Shown piece after piece: positions 32,879 through 43,815 of a stretch of DNA of 64,000 nt. Position 1 is the first letter of the stretch, and each line of letters starts with the position of its first letter. Below the pieces are notes generated by a model. The model did no database searches and was not told the origin of the DNA. It was given only the letters and a program-made list of their open reading frames with translations. The translations under genes were made by a program, and so were the position numbers. The DNA is from Erpobdella octoculata (taxonomy: Eukaryota > Annelida > Clitellata > Hirudinida > Erpobdellidae), in the NCBI GenBank assembly GCA_963978895.1, contig OZ022238.1:30741103-30805102 (forward strand), written 5' to 3'.

Positions 32879-33100
32879 AATATATAATTTCCGATGTCCG
32901 TATGTAGCAATTTCGCATAACGCTGTAGCCACGATGGTCAGCAGTTGATAAAATTAGTGTGCACAGGCATGTAATAAAAGTTATTAAAATATAAGATATA
33001 CGCTCTCAGTTCTAAAGATAAAAAAGATGGTGCTACAATCGCAAAATAATATATAATGATATTATAGAAAAATCCGTTATTTTTGACGGGCTAGCTCTAG
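32876..33100 (+). mobile_element. Helitron family 2, diverged short copy
   Basis: It starts TCTAATATATAATTTCCGATG and ends GACGGGCTAGCTCTAG|T. The middle (GCATGTAATAAAAGTTATTA, CTCTCAGTTCTAAAGA) matches the copies at 16129 and 54162. It begins inside the (TA)n tract. Confidence 0.7.
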
Positions 33101-33119
33101 TATATATCAAAATGCTTGA

Positions 33120-33800
33120 GCATAGAGCTGGACAGTAGATACATTGTAAAGGACTTCAAGTGCGATGCGCGGGCAAGTCCGCTATAGTTGAATACGACCT
33201 ATGAGCCGGGAGGGATAGAAATCCGAGCACGGAAATCTCAATTTCTCAGAAATGGTAATAGCCAGCAACCTGAGATTTTACAGGTACATAGGGGTCAATG
33301 AGGTCTACTTCCGGTGCCAACCGGAAATCTGTGAGACCACGCCCACTTCCGCTTTTGGGCTATAAACGCTTGCGGATTCGACGTCGAATATCTCCGGAAC
33401 CACGTGACCTTGAAAAACCAAACTCAAAAGGAACATAGGGGTCCGTGTGCCCTAACTGGAGTTTGAATCGCAGGGTCACGTGACTTCCGGTTCCGGAGTT
33501 ATGAGCGCTCAAAAATCGGTACCCCGGATTCGGCACTATTTTTTGACCCACGCTACAGCTGTCCAGGCGAAACCGAGTTGCACTCTACATGAGAAGACGA
33601 CCCCTGAATGGGACCATCTGATGGGAGAAGAATTTTTCGAATTCGTATTCCGGATATGGATTTATGGGCGTTCAAAGATGGGGCTTTTTTTCAATTTTTT
33701 TCAGTTTCATGTCTGTAAGTTTGCACCCTCATTTATTAGTGCATGGATTCGAGTCCGAATACGCCAAGTGTTTAAGGTGGTCCTTAATTTTCTAAATTGA
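33120..33800. repeat. GC-richer segment with repeated CGGAA / GGGGTC blocks, unidentified
   Basis: Base composition differs sharply from the neighbours, and short blocks recur (ACATAGGGGTC twice, TTCCGGT three times, CACGTGAC twice). The frames at 33360-33551 (minus) and 33480-33800 (plus) overlap and neither shows a domain. Probably a fragment of a dispersed repeat whose ends I cannot see. Confidence 0.35.
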
Positions 33801-33911
33801 CTTTTTTTATGGGGCACCCTTCAACTTTGTTCATAAAAACAGGCAGAAAAAATTCACAAACAAACTCAGCTAAATCTGAAATGATTAAGAGGTCGCTACT
33901 ACACTTATAAA

Positions 33912-34138
33912 TCTATATATGTAAAAGGCCATGTTTTTGTCCAAGTCTGTGTGTTTATTTGCTTATCACATCCGAACTGCTGGAGCAATTTAAACAAAAT
34001 TTGGCACGAAGGTAGTCTTTATTAAGACAAAAGTTTGTAGCTATTAAAAATAGAAATCAGTTTATTATTTTACGTTTTATTGTAAAAAAACGAGACAAAT
34101 CTTTAAAAAAACTGATCAATGCCAGGTAACCTTGTTAG
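33912..34138 (+). mobile_element. Mini-Helitron (about 227 bp)
   Basis: The 5' end is A|TCTATATATGTAAAAGGCC and the 3' end GCCAGGTAACCTTGTTAG|T, a worn version of the GCCGGGTAACCCAGCTAG end at 9952. The interior ATCCGAACTGCTGGAGCAAT is a usual Helitron-type start region. Confidence 0.6.
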
Positions 34139-36050
34139 TTAAGTATAATGCAAGGCTCTATGACTACTTTTTGCATGTATTTATGTTTACTACACACCAT
34201 TCTGTCTACATATTGCTTTTACTTTTTGTCAAGTTTCTCAAAATGCATTTTATCAGCAGTCAGTTATTTAACAATATAATATTTAGTCCGTGGACCAGGT
34301 ATACTTTATCTCCCCCCTCGGGGGGGGGGGGGGGGCAGTCACCTACACTGTAATATAGTATATATCTTCAGAAATGATAATCTGCTTGTTTGCCTCATAA
34401 TAAGTGGTGGTAGCTCGAGATATTTGAAGAATAAGACAGCCGAAATACGGTGTTCAACACAGCTAAAATGAGTAAAAGTAGCTAGCGTTAAATATTATAC
34501 AACCTTTAAATAAATTACAAAAGTATGTTTAAAAAATTTTTTAAAGTATATAAATACAATTCAAACATTTGATTTTGATACTAAAAACAACTTTGTTTAT
34601 TCTGGAAATTCCAACCTCCTGCTTTTGTCGCCGCTGAATTGTTGAATAAGTTGGGACGCTTTGCTCTTTAAAAGTTGCAATTTATTTTTTTAACGATTCA
34701 TTCACAAAGTGGATTTTCTTTCAGCTTGATGAAAGTAATATATTTAGTTTGTTTTTAAAACTTTGAGTTTGAAATAACATTGTTCATCATTTACAGTACA
34801 GAGTTTAAAAACTTACATATATATTTACAAGTCATTATTATTAGTGATTAGCTAGTTTGATTATTTAGTGGCTGTATAGAATGTTTAAGTGATAGTATAG
34901 TACATAAATAAAATTCATACATTTTGAAATGTTTTAATTTCTTTTGTTTTACAACTTTGATTAGTTAGTTGCTCTATAGAATAGAGTTTTTAAGCAATAG
35001 TATAGTATATAGCTGTAGGTTTTGATTTCTGCAGGCCTAGTAATGTCTTATGAACACCCTGTTGCTCCTAAAAAATGTAGGGTCAAACCACCTGCAGTTG
35101 GTCTGTAGTCACTTTGATTCATTCTACAAATTTTAATAGAATTGAAGATGGTTAATAATTAAAATCTTTATTCTTTACAAACGACACAACAGTATCGCCA
35201 AAAGAAACATTGGAGTTGAAGTCGAGGTTGAATACGTCTGAGAGTCGGAGTCACCAATTGTAGTCACTTTGACGTAACTACGTATTTTAATAGAATTGAA
35301 GACAATTAATAATTATAATCTGAATTCTTTACATACGATGTAACAGGCAACGACAATGGAGGGGGAAAACTATTGTGGAAAGTAAAAATATGGCAAACCA
35401 GCATGGCGAAGGTGAAGAAGAATGCCACTAACAGGTGAGTGAACCACGCAATCTAAGCAGTACAGGTAAGACGTAGCACAGGTACTGCACATGAGCATGC
35501 CAGCACACTATAGGTCAAATGGTTTTCATCACACATTATGAGCAACACAACAAGCAGAAAAATTTTGATTCTGGCATTCTCAGATATCGCAGTTGGTGTT
35601 ACTGGAGTTTCACAAATGTGGGTAAGGTATCATCAGGTTTGAGTAACGCCAAAAGCACTAAATGTTGACAATCTCTTCATTGCTTTACTGGTAGCCAAAC
35701 AAGTGTACATAGTTTTTTTCTCAAAGTGTGTGTGAAACTGCAGAATAGAACATAAGGGTGTGTTCCAAGACCAATAATGATTTCACAATAGTGGGCAAAA
35801 TAGATGTGTGCTACAGCAACTCAAGGCAAGCGTAAAATCTTCAAACATCTATTGCTGGCTACAAAGATCAGAACATTGAATGGTGGAGCAAAGTTGCTAA
35901 CAGTACTAAATCGATTTGCAAGCACGACACACACCACACACAGAATTGTCGTGCAAGAAGTATTACCGAAAACTAATCAAAATCATGACAGCACTTGCTT
36001 GTCAATCGCCTTCACGTGACACTCCTTGTGAATAACCATCTAATTCATTA
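34139..36050. other. Intronic DNA: G-run and a direct repeat, no gene
   Basis: Contains a G homopolymer of about 16 (near 34320-34335). It also holds two copies of a sequence of about 95 bp at 35099-35193 and 35257-35350 (GTAGTCACTTTGA, TTTTAATAGAATTGAAGA, TCTTTACA(A/T)ACGA). These could be remains of an LTR element, but no pol is present. The plus frame at 35804-36019 has no recognisable content. Confidence 0.4.
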
Positions 36051-36059
36051 TTCTAAACA

Positions 36060-36425
36060 AGGTTTAGTACTGGACCTACTTTATATAACCAAACAAAAAG
36101 GATATAGACACTGCGTCCCATTATTTTTTTGAAAAGATACGATACTACTTCTGAAATTTGTCTCAAATAAAACGATACGATAAGAGAAGCCTCGCCCAAT
36201 AACAAGACAAAACCGATACGATATCGAGATCTCGACTGAATTGTCAACTGTGGAAATTTTGTCTCGAATAAAGCGAGATAACTCGACATTACGAGACAAA
36301 TCAGTCATTTTTTTATTTAAAATTTTTTTAACTATTTGACGGTTTTGTCTCGTTATTGTTCTACGAGTCTCGTATCGTATCGTTTTATTCGAGACAAAAT
36401 TCAAAAGTCGTATCGTATTCTGTCA
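36060..36425. repeat. Segment rich in GAGACAAAAT / ATCGTATCGT motifs in both orientations
   Basis: GAGACAAAAT and its complement and CGATACGAT and its complement recur at least eight times, giving long paired regions. The two overlapping minus-strand frames here come from the repeat structure. It may be a non-autonomous DNA element, but I could not fix the ends. Confidence 0.45.
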
Positions 36426-36459
36426 ATAGGTAGATTAATTAATCAATGTTGCACTTAAC

Positions 36460-36865
36460 CATTCTTCCCCTCTGGAGGGGAGCAGGGTCTCTAGCTGGCC
36501 TAAGGTTTAGGGATAAGAGTCTTTAACTTTCTGTGATTTATGACTTATTTTTTTGTTTTTCAAAAGTTTTAATAAAAAAACAATTTTTTTGAATTTTTTT
36601 AAGTAACAGTGCCTTAAGACTATTTAGCATTTAATTCAAGTTCATAATTTACATTTGAACTGAGTTATGTCCAGTATTTTACCTACTATAAGAACCTGTA
36701 AAATACGATATCGGCCATTTTTTAAAATGGTCGCCAACGCCACACCCACCACCAAATTTGAGGCAAACAAGTGGATTCATGTACTATTGGACCTCCTCTA
36801 CAAAGTCCACATAACCATCCTTCCCCCACCCGGGGGGGAGCAGGGTCTATAGCCGGCCTAAAGCA
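36460..36865 (+). repeat. Direct repeat of a CAGGGTCTCTAGC(T/C)GGCCTAA block
   Basis: GGGGAGCAGGGTCT(C/A)TAGC(T/C)GGCCTAA occurs at about 36477 and 36836, each preceded by AACCAT(T/C)CTTCCCC. The intervening 340 bp has GC-rich CACACCCACCACC and no gene. Confidence 0.6.
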
Positions 36866-37050
36866 TAATTTGATAAAACTGTTCGAATCGGTGATGCATA
36901 TGGATGAAATGCAGGCTTAAAATTGTAGAGAACATGAAAACAGAATTCAAACCAGCAGTTTAATTAACAATACACTGAAATGAGAATTTATTGGAGGATA
37001 TCAGCACCAACATATTTAGAACTGGCTTCTAGTCCTTGTGTCTTGTCTAG

Positions 37051-37154
37051 TCTTGTTGTTCGCCATGATAAGACTAGGGTGCTCGCTAAGTTATACAGAT
37101 CTGTTCATTAAATTCAAACGGAGCACCCTAGTCTTATCATGGCGAACAACAAGA
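37051..37154. repeat. Perfect inverted repeat, 34-nt arms, 36-nt loop
   Basis: Arm 37051-37084 is exactly reverse-complementary to 37121-37154 (core GCCATGATAAGACTAGGGTG). Confidence 0.95.
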
Positions 37155-37219
37155 TGATCAATTTGACGTACGATTTTATTTTCTACTTTTTTGTGCATAA
37201 TAAGAGTAGTTTTTAAAAA

Positions 37220-37730
37220 GCTTTTTTTTATTTATTTTTATATTTAATGTTGTGTAAAAATAAAGTTATTTCAACGTGAATAAATAGTGTAACTGTATCT
37301 TGCACAAAATATGGCTAAAAAAAAGCACACTGACAAGAGATTATCACTAATTAAAATAGAGTTCTACACATTTCACAATTATATGACAGTACAAAACAAT
37401 GGTAATCATGGAGAAAAACGCAATAAATTATTTTCGTGTATTTTTCAAACATTTTTTTTATAAATTTTATACCAATAAAAAATAAAAAAAGTTACTAATT
37501 TTTTGATCGAAAAAAGAATCTCTAAAAATTTAAAGAAATATCGATTTTTTTTTTAGAAAATACCGTCAGGCAGCAATAAAAGCTCAAATAGAAGGTTGAC
37601 AACAAACTAAAAGTGAAGTAGAATATGAAATAAAAGTAAAAATTAAATTGTATGATTTGTTTAAGATAAATTGGACAAATATAATATTTAAAAAAATTAA
37701 TAAAAATCAGATTTTTTTAAAAAGTCTCCG
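37220..37730 (+). mobile_element. Truncated second copy of the CAGGGG-type hAT MITE
   Basis: Matches the interior of 14956-15647 over about 500 bp (AATGTTGTGTAAAAATAAAG, CAGTACAAAACAATGGTAAT, AAATACCGTCAGGCAGC). Both terminal inverted repeats and the GC-rich subterminal parts are missing. Confidence 0.8.
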
Positions 37731-37834
37731 ATCGGCAACACCGCTTCGCATCATGTGCCAACTACCTTACCATCTGCGCCACTTGCACCGCCAAAAAACA
37801 GTGGTTGTTAAGCGCTTTTGTTGGGGTATATAAA

Positions 37835-38900
37835 TCTATATATATAAAAGGAAGTCGGGTTTGGGTTACGACACTTATAACTCAAGAACGGCTGAATCGA
37901 TTTTAGAGATTTTTGATTTATTGGATTTCTCTCAGCTCCTATTAACAGAATAACTAAAAAAATTGAAATTGAATCATGGAGTGGCCCATGGGGACCGCAG
38001 TATGTACCCCGGTAGCTATACAGCCTTAGCAGTGCGTCCTAGAAAAGAAACTTCAAATGGCAAAGTTGTAGAGCACCCTCTATTTGGTCTTACGGACAAA
38101 ATAAATTTTCAATTTGGAGTTTGAGTTATCGAGATATACAGATGTTTAATTTTCCGCGACATGACATTTATGCGCAAATGGGGTAGAGCGCATGTTATTA
38201 AATTTTCTGACTATTTCATTGTTTACAATTGAAAATCTCACAGAAAAAATTAAGTAAATATCTTTTTCAATTAAAATATAAAATAAAATAATTGTTTATG
38301 GGCCATAAAAATATAAAAGATATTTTTAGCATAGATATATAATTTTTAGTTTCGCATTTTCCATTTTCCATTTGGCATTAACAAAGTGTCAATGCTGTTC
38401 TGTCAATATTATATTTTCGTTCGTTGGAATTAATTTGCGAGTTTTAAAGTTTTATTACTTTTAACAAAAACATTATTAATAACAATGCCGCGACCCAGAA
38501 GATCTAATCTTTCCCAAAATAGCCGTCAGGCAATTAGGCATCGGAACAATGTTAACCAATCCTCCGCGGAAGAACTGGAATTAGCGCGAGAAAGGCACCG
38601 CCTTGGTATGGCCCGGCTTCGTGCTTCTCGAAGACAAGAGCACCGAAGGAGATGCAGCTAACATTGGTCGATTAACTATCCTACCGGCTACTTATATAGG
38701 TAGTCCGCGTCATATGCATGAATATACGCAGGATGCAATGACATATGTTTGTCATTACGGTCGGCCAGATCTATTCATTGCCTTCACCTGTAATCCAAAG
38801 TGGATTGAAATTGTTCAAATGCTGCTTCCAGGACAAACATCAAGTGATCGGCACGACATCACCGCACCTGTCTTCAAACAAAAAATCCGATCGTAATGAC
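37835..38900 (+). mobile_element. Helitron with remains of the Rep/helicase gene
   Basis: It starts A|TCTATATATATAAAAGGAAG, followed by a leader typical of Helitrons (CTCAAGAACGGCTGAATCG). It carries an N-terminal ORF and a Rep-domain fragment joined by an internal deletion. The 3' end is lost: the sequence passes into another Helitron start-type segment near 38890. Confidence 0.75.
38485..38897 (+). pseudogene. Helitron Rep/helicase protein, internally deleted
   Basis: ATG at 38485 opens MPRPRRSNLSQNSRQAIRHR, then ELELARERHRLGMARLRASR, the usual basic N-terminus of animal Helitron proteins, ending at a TAA near 38661. In another frame (38603-38896) follow IGRLTILPATYIGSPRHMHE, then DAMTYVCHYGRPDLFIAFTC and NPKWIEI, the Helitron-like N domain that leads into the Rep nuclease, and then DRHDITAPVFKQKI. 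A full protein is about 1400 residues. Here the spacer before this block, the catalytic Tyr motif and the whole SF1 helicase are missing. Confidence 0.85.
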
Positions 38901-39475
38901 ATTTTCACACAACCTTGAGAGTCAAGGGGAATCAAATATAGAGAAAAAAATTTGAAATCCGTCACAAAATGAGCGGAGCGGGTGAGCGAGCGGGAACTAT
39001 ATATATATCTATATATATATAAATGAATGTTTGTATATATGTATATATGTATATATCTATATATATATAAATGAATGTTTGTATGTATGTATGTATGTAT
39101 GTATGTATGTATGTATGTATGTATGTATGTATGTATGTCCTTTATGCATTGCTACACCATTCATCCGATCGTAATGAAATTTTCACACAACCTTGAGAGT
39201 CAAGGGGAATGAATAATAGTAAAAAAAATTGAAATCCGTCACAAAATGAGCGGAGCGGAGCGGGTGAGTGAGCGGGGGTTTTTAGAGTTTTCTTATCGTT
39301 TTTCTCTAGCTCCCGTTTAATTCCCCGTTTTCTCTCCCGCTCCCGGTCGCTTTCCCGTTTCCGCTTGCTCTGCCACTCCCTGTCGCTTTCCCGCTTCTGG
39401 TCACTTTCCCGATTCCGGTCGCTTTCCCGCCCCATCTATCTCTTAATAATTTGTAATAACGCGCAATCAGTCACA
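38901..39475. mobile_element. Piled-up Helitron termini with (TATG)n
   Basis: Two copies of TCTATATATATATAAATGAATGTTTGTAT-type 5' ends begin at about 39008 and 39056. The second is followed by (TATG)n (39079-39137) and CCTTTATGCATTGCTACACC. The block ATCCGATCGTAATGA(C/A)ATTTTCAC occurs at about 38885 and 39163. Read on the minus strand, 39142-39435 is an open Arg/Glu/Ser/Asp-rich stretch (RESDRNRESDQKRESDR), the degenerate C-terminal tail of a Helitron protein that is also seen in the 3' ends at 9750-9940 and 5680-5800. Confidence 0.6.
39079..39137 (+). repeat. (TATG)n microsatellite
   Basis: About 15 tetranucleotide units directly after a Helitron 5' terminus. Confidence 0.95.
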
Positions 39476-39479
39476 TTAT

Positions 39480-39710
39480 GCAAGACTTCTTAATATTAAG
39501 AAGTCCATTAGCAAGTAATACCTGTTACGCAATTGTAAACAGTGCTTCGAAAACTTATGCAATGATCATGTATAGGCAGTTTTGGCCCGGAAGGTTTTTT
39601 TTCCCCCTGAGCCGGAGGATCGGAGAAGGAGTCCAAACCTTCTTAACTTTCCAGGTCAAAACTTCCTATGTACGACCATCGAAGGTAATTGCGTAATAAA
39701 ATTCAAATAA
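39480..39710 (-). mobile_element. Helitron-family fragment shared with 23000-23160
   Basis: GGCCCGGAAGG, CCCCCTGAGCC and CATCGAAGGTAATTGCGTAA match the Helitron 3' region at 22934-23560, with part of it inverted. No end is intact. Confidence 0.5.
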
Positions 39711-40900
39711 GAAAACACCAGCCTGTTGCAAATCCTGTTGGTAAAGCAGATGTGTAACTCGTAAGACCTACATTACTTGGAGTGGCCACTGAGAGAATTG
39801 GAGTCACCAAGTTTGTTAAAGAAGCTTTGGAACTTTCCTACAAATAAATGAAGTTAACCATTATATTATATCTAAATCATAATATGTCAAAAGACCAAAT
39901 TTGTCACAATTAAGCAAAATATTCATAATGATACACAAAACTACATAAATAGGACCAAGTTACTAGGAGTAGTAAAAGAACCTAGGGTTTAACAAGAAGT
40001 TGATGAGCAAAGGGTACCAGCGTTCTTCGGAAGTAGCTACCGTTCAAGGAAGTTTCCCTGACTTGGTGTATAACATCAATATAACTCAATACAGAAAAAG
40101 AAAATAGACTTGTGATCGAGTTTAAATGTCTGACTAAGTGAATGTCCTGTTCTCGAATTGAGTGTTTTTGTTTGGCTGTTTTTTGTGTGACTTGAAATGA
40201 AATACGACAATTTTTATAGCACTGTAAATAACAAGTGTTAATTAAAGGGCACTTTACAGAGTTTGATAGGATATTTTAAATAAATGAGTTTTTAACATTT
40301 TTTTAAAAGTTACAAGGTGCTGAAGAGAGCTTCAGGCTAAGGGACCGGCAACTCGGAAGGAGCAGTCTCCGATACGAGTTTGTGTAGACGAAACAAAGAC
40401 GTTGAGTGTTTTAGAAGACCGAAGTTGAAGACGGCTGGAGTCATCGGCTAGGAGTTTTATGTGACGTCGAAAGTACAGTGGTGCAAGCCCGCGGAGACAC
40501 TGGAAGACAAGCAGAGACAGTTTGAATTGGATGTTTTCTTGCTAGGGTGGAGCACAGAATGTGTGTATAGTATACTTGTGATAATGGTTGAATATTCTGA
40601 ATGAGTGGATTCTTGAATTGAGTGTGTTTGGTTTTTGTTTGTTTGCCTTTTGTGGGACTTGCTAAAGTAGAGCAAAGATTATGTAATATGTGTATATTGA
40701 TAAACTTTGCAACTGTGGTTTCTTTGTACTTTTTTGTTTTGTTTTGCCTTGACATTGGTGTAGAGGTACTCCGAAATGTGTTGGCCTTAGTTTTAAATAA
40801 AATGATTGACAATGCATTTTTTTGAGTTGGAGTTATTCAAAGTAGTTTCCGTAAACTTGAAAAAAGTTGCAGTGTTGTTCAATAGAAAGTGTTTAATATA
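39711..40900. other. Intronic DNA, no gene identified
   Basis: The minus frame at 40441-40812 is a Thr/Ser/His-rich open stretch with two similar halves (ILHNLCSTLASPTKGKQTKT, then HILCSTLARK). This reflects an internal near-duplication of the DNA (GAGTGTTTTTG(G/T)TTTG…, at about 40160, 40620) rather than a recognisable protein. No transposon ends were found. Confidence 0.35.
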
Positions 40901-40902
40901 TA

Positions 40903-41090
40903 CAGTATAATCTTGCTATAAAATACCCAGGATATAATCCGATAAAACGTACTGAAATTTTGGTTCTGTGCATTTGCCCCGTCTCTCACATGTGATTTTA
41001 TCCTGGCTATAACGTATTCGGTTATAGCATACATTTGGCTATAATGTACTAGAATTTGGGTCTCAATTACAATATATATATATATACCAT
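40903..41090. mobile_element. Tigger/pogo-like MITE fragment
   Basis: TA|CAGTATAATCTTGCTATAAA resembles the Tigger-type terminus (CAG…CTCGTTATAA). Several ACGTACT / GGCTATAA motifs in both orientations follow. The opposite terminus is unclear. Confidence 0.4.
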
Positions 41091-41512
41091 GTATATAACG
41101 GATTATTTAACCCATTTACAAAGCACGATATTAGTGATATTTTAGTTCAGTAAATAATTTTAGTTTTTATTTTTACTTTATTCTTAAATTTGATTTATTA
41201 TTATTATTATTTTATTTTATCAAATAATTTTAGTTTGTATTATTATTTAGTTCTGCAAAATTAAATTTACTTTTTATTTTATTACAGTTCTTGAAATAAT
41301 TTTTGTTATTAATTTTATTTTATTCAGATGAAATTTTTTTCATTTTTATTTGATTTTTGTGCAATTTTAGTTCATGCTCTAAATATTTTTATTACTATAA
41401 CCAATTTCATACTGTGTATATATGGAAAAATAAGAATGGTGTAACACAGGAAGATTCATTATTTTGAGAATCCATTGCCTTACATTTAGATTTCTTGGTG
41501 CTGGAATCTTAA

Positions 41513-41700
41513 AACAAAGTATAAATTAATATTCCTATAATTCATATACAACGAAAAACGTTGCGGGCGGATTATTTTTTATAACCATTTGTTTTATTAA
41601 AGTTTTGATGTTGTAGCCTATAATGTGCCCGCAACGTTTTCTGTTGTATACGAATTAAAGGAATATTATTTTATACTTTTTAGGGCGCAAGAAAAACGTG
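41513..41700. mobile_element. Fold-back MITE, copy 2
   Basis: Same palindromic core as 7301-7530 (ATACAACGAAAAACGTTGCG, TAACCATTTGTTTTATTAAA, GTGCCCGCAACGTTTTCTG). The left outer arm is missing. The right arm ends TTTTTAGGGCGCAAGAAAAACG. Confidence 0.8.
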
Positions 41701-42469
41701 ACAACATTACACAAGCTCCACCCACTAGCCCTTTAAGCTCCATCCTAAAGATTAAATTTTATATGTAATTTTTGGCTTGGACCTGTAGCGAGAATAATGT
41801 TAGTAACGATAAATAACTTATTGATAATTAATTTTTATTCCAATTATAACTTAAATGTTGTTCACTGTTCATAGCTATAGGTTCTATATTAAATGTGCTC
41901 ACTGTCAATAGCACTACTATCAATTGTTAACAAGGAAACAGAAACCAAATAGTTTTTAAAAACAGGAAAGCAGCAATAAAAACTTATATATTCCAAAGTC
42001 AAAGTAAATAAATTACTTTTTAAATTATTTCTTTTTGCTAAATTCAGTTATTAACTCTGTCAAAACTGTGACTATGAAAGCTCATTCATATTCATGATTA
42101 TTCGTTCTTTCCTTCTTTACAGTATGCATGTGACCCATATCAGCATCTAGATGCTCATTGAACTTTCTCTGACTCATTGTATCTCTGGCATACCGAGGTC
42201 ATTAATTCCTACACTTCGATTCGTGCCGAATCTTCATTAGCGTTGTGGTGTCATGGCGTTTCGGTTCGTGAGCGAAATTAAATTAGAATTGTTTTATTGT
42301 TTCACGTGGAAACTGTGAGTTTTTTTTCTTTTCTTTTGTATTCCGTTTTCTAAACCTTTCTTTCTCTAATAATGTACTCTAGGGACTTCTTATTAAGCCT
42401 CTCTCAATCTTCTTCTCTGCCTGCCCGCACTGTTCACCGTAAGATCTGTTTGAGTTTGTTTATTCAGTT
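41701..42469. other. Spacer, nothing identified
   Basis: No ORF, repeat or splice pattern that I can support. It ends where the CR1 3' UTR begins. Confidence 0.4.
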
Positions 42470-43815
42470 ATTAATACATACATTCTAAATCACAAAAAAG
42501 ACAGAACAAAAAAAAAGAATTAAATAGTCATTATAATAGCATGTATGATTGATGAAGAGGTGCTGCATCAGGCCCCTCTGTGCTGACGAGTCATACTGCA
42601 ATCAAAGTAGAGCAATTTGATCTTTGAAGGCATTCACCGAACATGCGTCCACTGCTTCCTGCGTCAAGGAGTTCCAGCTGAGAGCTACTCGATTTGTGAA
42701 AAAGTGTTTTCGCTCTTCACATCCTTTAATTCTTTGTGATAAAAGAAGGCAGTTGTGACCTCTCAAACAATAGGATCTGTTAGTTTGCCATGTGGGATGT
42801 TTTTGCAATACAAAAAAATCCACTTCATCAATATGAGCCAGTATTTTGTATTGTTGGATCAAATCGCCTCTAACCCTACGTTCTTCAAGCGTGGTAATTC
42901 CAAGCTTCTGTAGTCTTTCTAAGTATGGTAAATGTTTGATTGTTGTAATTATTTTTGTAACTCTGTGCTGGACCTTTTCGAGATTATCAATGTCCCGGCT
43001 TAGATGATGAGACCAAACTTGAACTGCATATTCGAGGTGTGGTCGAATGTAGGCCTGGTATAATGTTTTCCAAAGATGGAGACTACGACTTCGGAATAAT
43101 TTTTTAAGTCTACCAAGAGTTCTATTAGCCATGGCAGCCGCTGCATTCACTTGAGACCTTGCTTTGAGATCATCCGATACTAGAACACCAAGATCTCGTT
43201 CGACTGTCGTTACTTCTAAATTTTTTCTATTTCCATCTGGGTCTAACATAGAATAAATAAATTTTGATTTCTGATTGGTTTGTCCAGCATGCATAACTTT
43301 GCATTTGTCAATGTTGAATGGCATCAACCATTTGTGTGACCACTGGACTGCCTCATCTATATCGTTTTGGAGTCTGATACAGTCTTCCACAGATTTGATA
43401 ATCCCAATGATTTTACTATCATCTGCAAAAAGCTTGATGTGTTGAGATAATTTGTCAGGGAGGTCATTTATATAGAGCAAAAACAATAGAGGCCCAAGTA
43501 CTGAGCCTTGCGGTACCCCACTTAAAACCTTTTCCCATCCTGAAGTACAACTGTCGATCAGAACTCTCTGCTGACAATTGGTTAACCAAGATTCAATCCA
43601 TTTGTAAAGAGAGCCCTGTATACCGTACGCTCTCAGTTTGTGCAATAAACACCGACGTGGGACTTTGTCAAAAGCTTTCGCAAAATCTGTGTAGACAACA
43701 TCCACAGAAACACCAAGATGAACACTTTCTGTCAGAATGTCGCGGGCTTCCAGTAAGTTGCTTACGCATCCTTTTTTTCTTACAAATGCGTGTTGACTTT
43801 TAGTTATTAGGTTAT
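42470..43815 (-). pseudogene. CR1-type LINE: reverse transcriptase and 3' end (5'-truncated)
   Basis: On the minus strand the copy begins at LITKSQHAFVRKKGCVSNLL (just below 43815). It runs open through VVYTDFAKAFDKVPRRCLL, SGVPQGSVLGPLLFLLYIND and IKLFADDSKIIGI (the FADD catalytic box), then TVERDLGVLVSDDLKARSQV, LWKTLYQAYIRPHLEYAVQV and the C-terminal KLGITTLEERRVRGDLI. It ends with the typical FFTNRVALSWNSLTQEAV and a stop at 42602. About 370 codons are uninterrupted. The endonuclease is missing because of 5' truncation, as is usual for LINE insertions. The 3' UTR extends to about 42470. Confidence 0.9.

Noticed and set aside
34320..34335. G-quadruplex candidate at the G-run
   Set aside because: A single homopolymer of about 16 G may be a sequencing or assembly length error; no other G-tracts are nearby to support a function.
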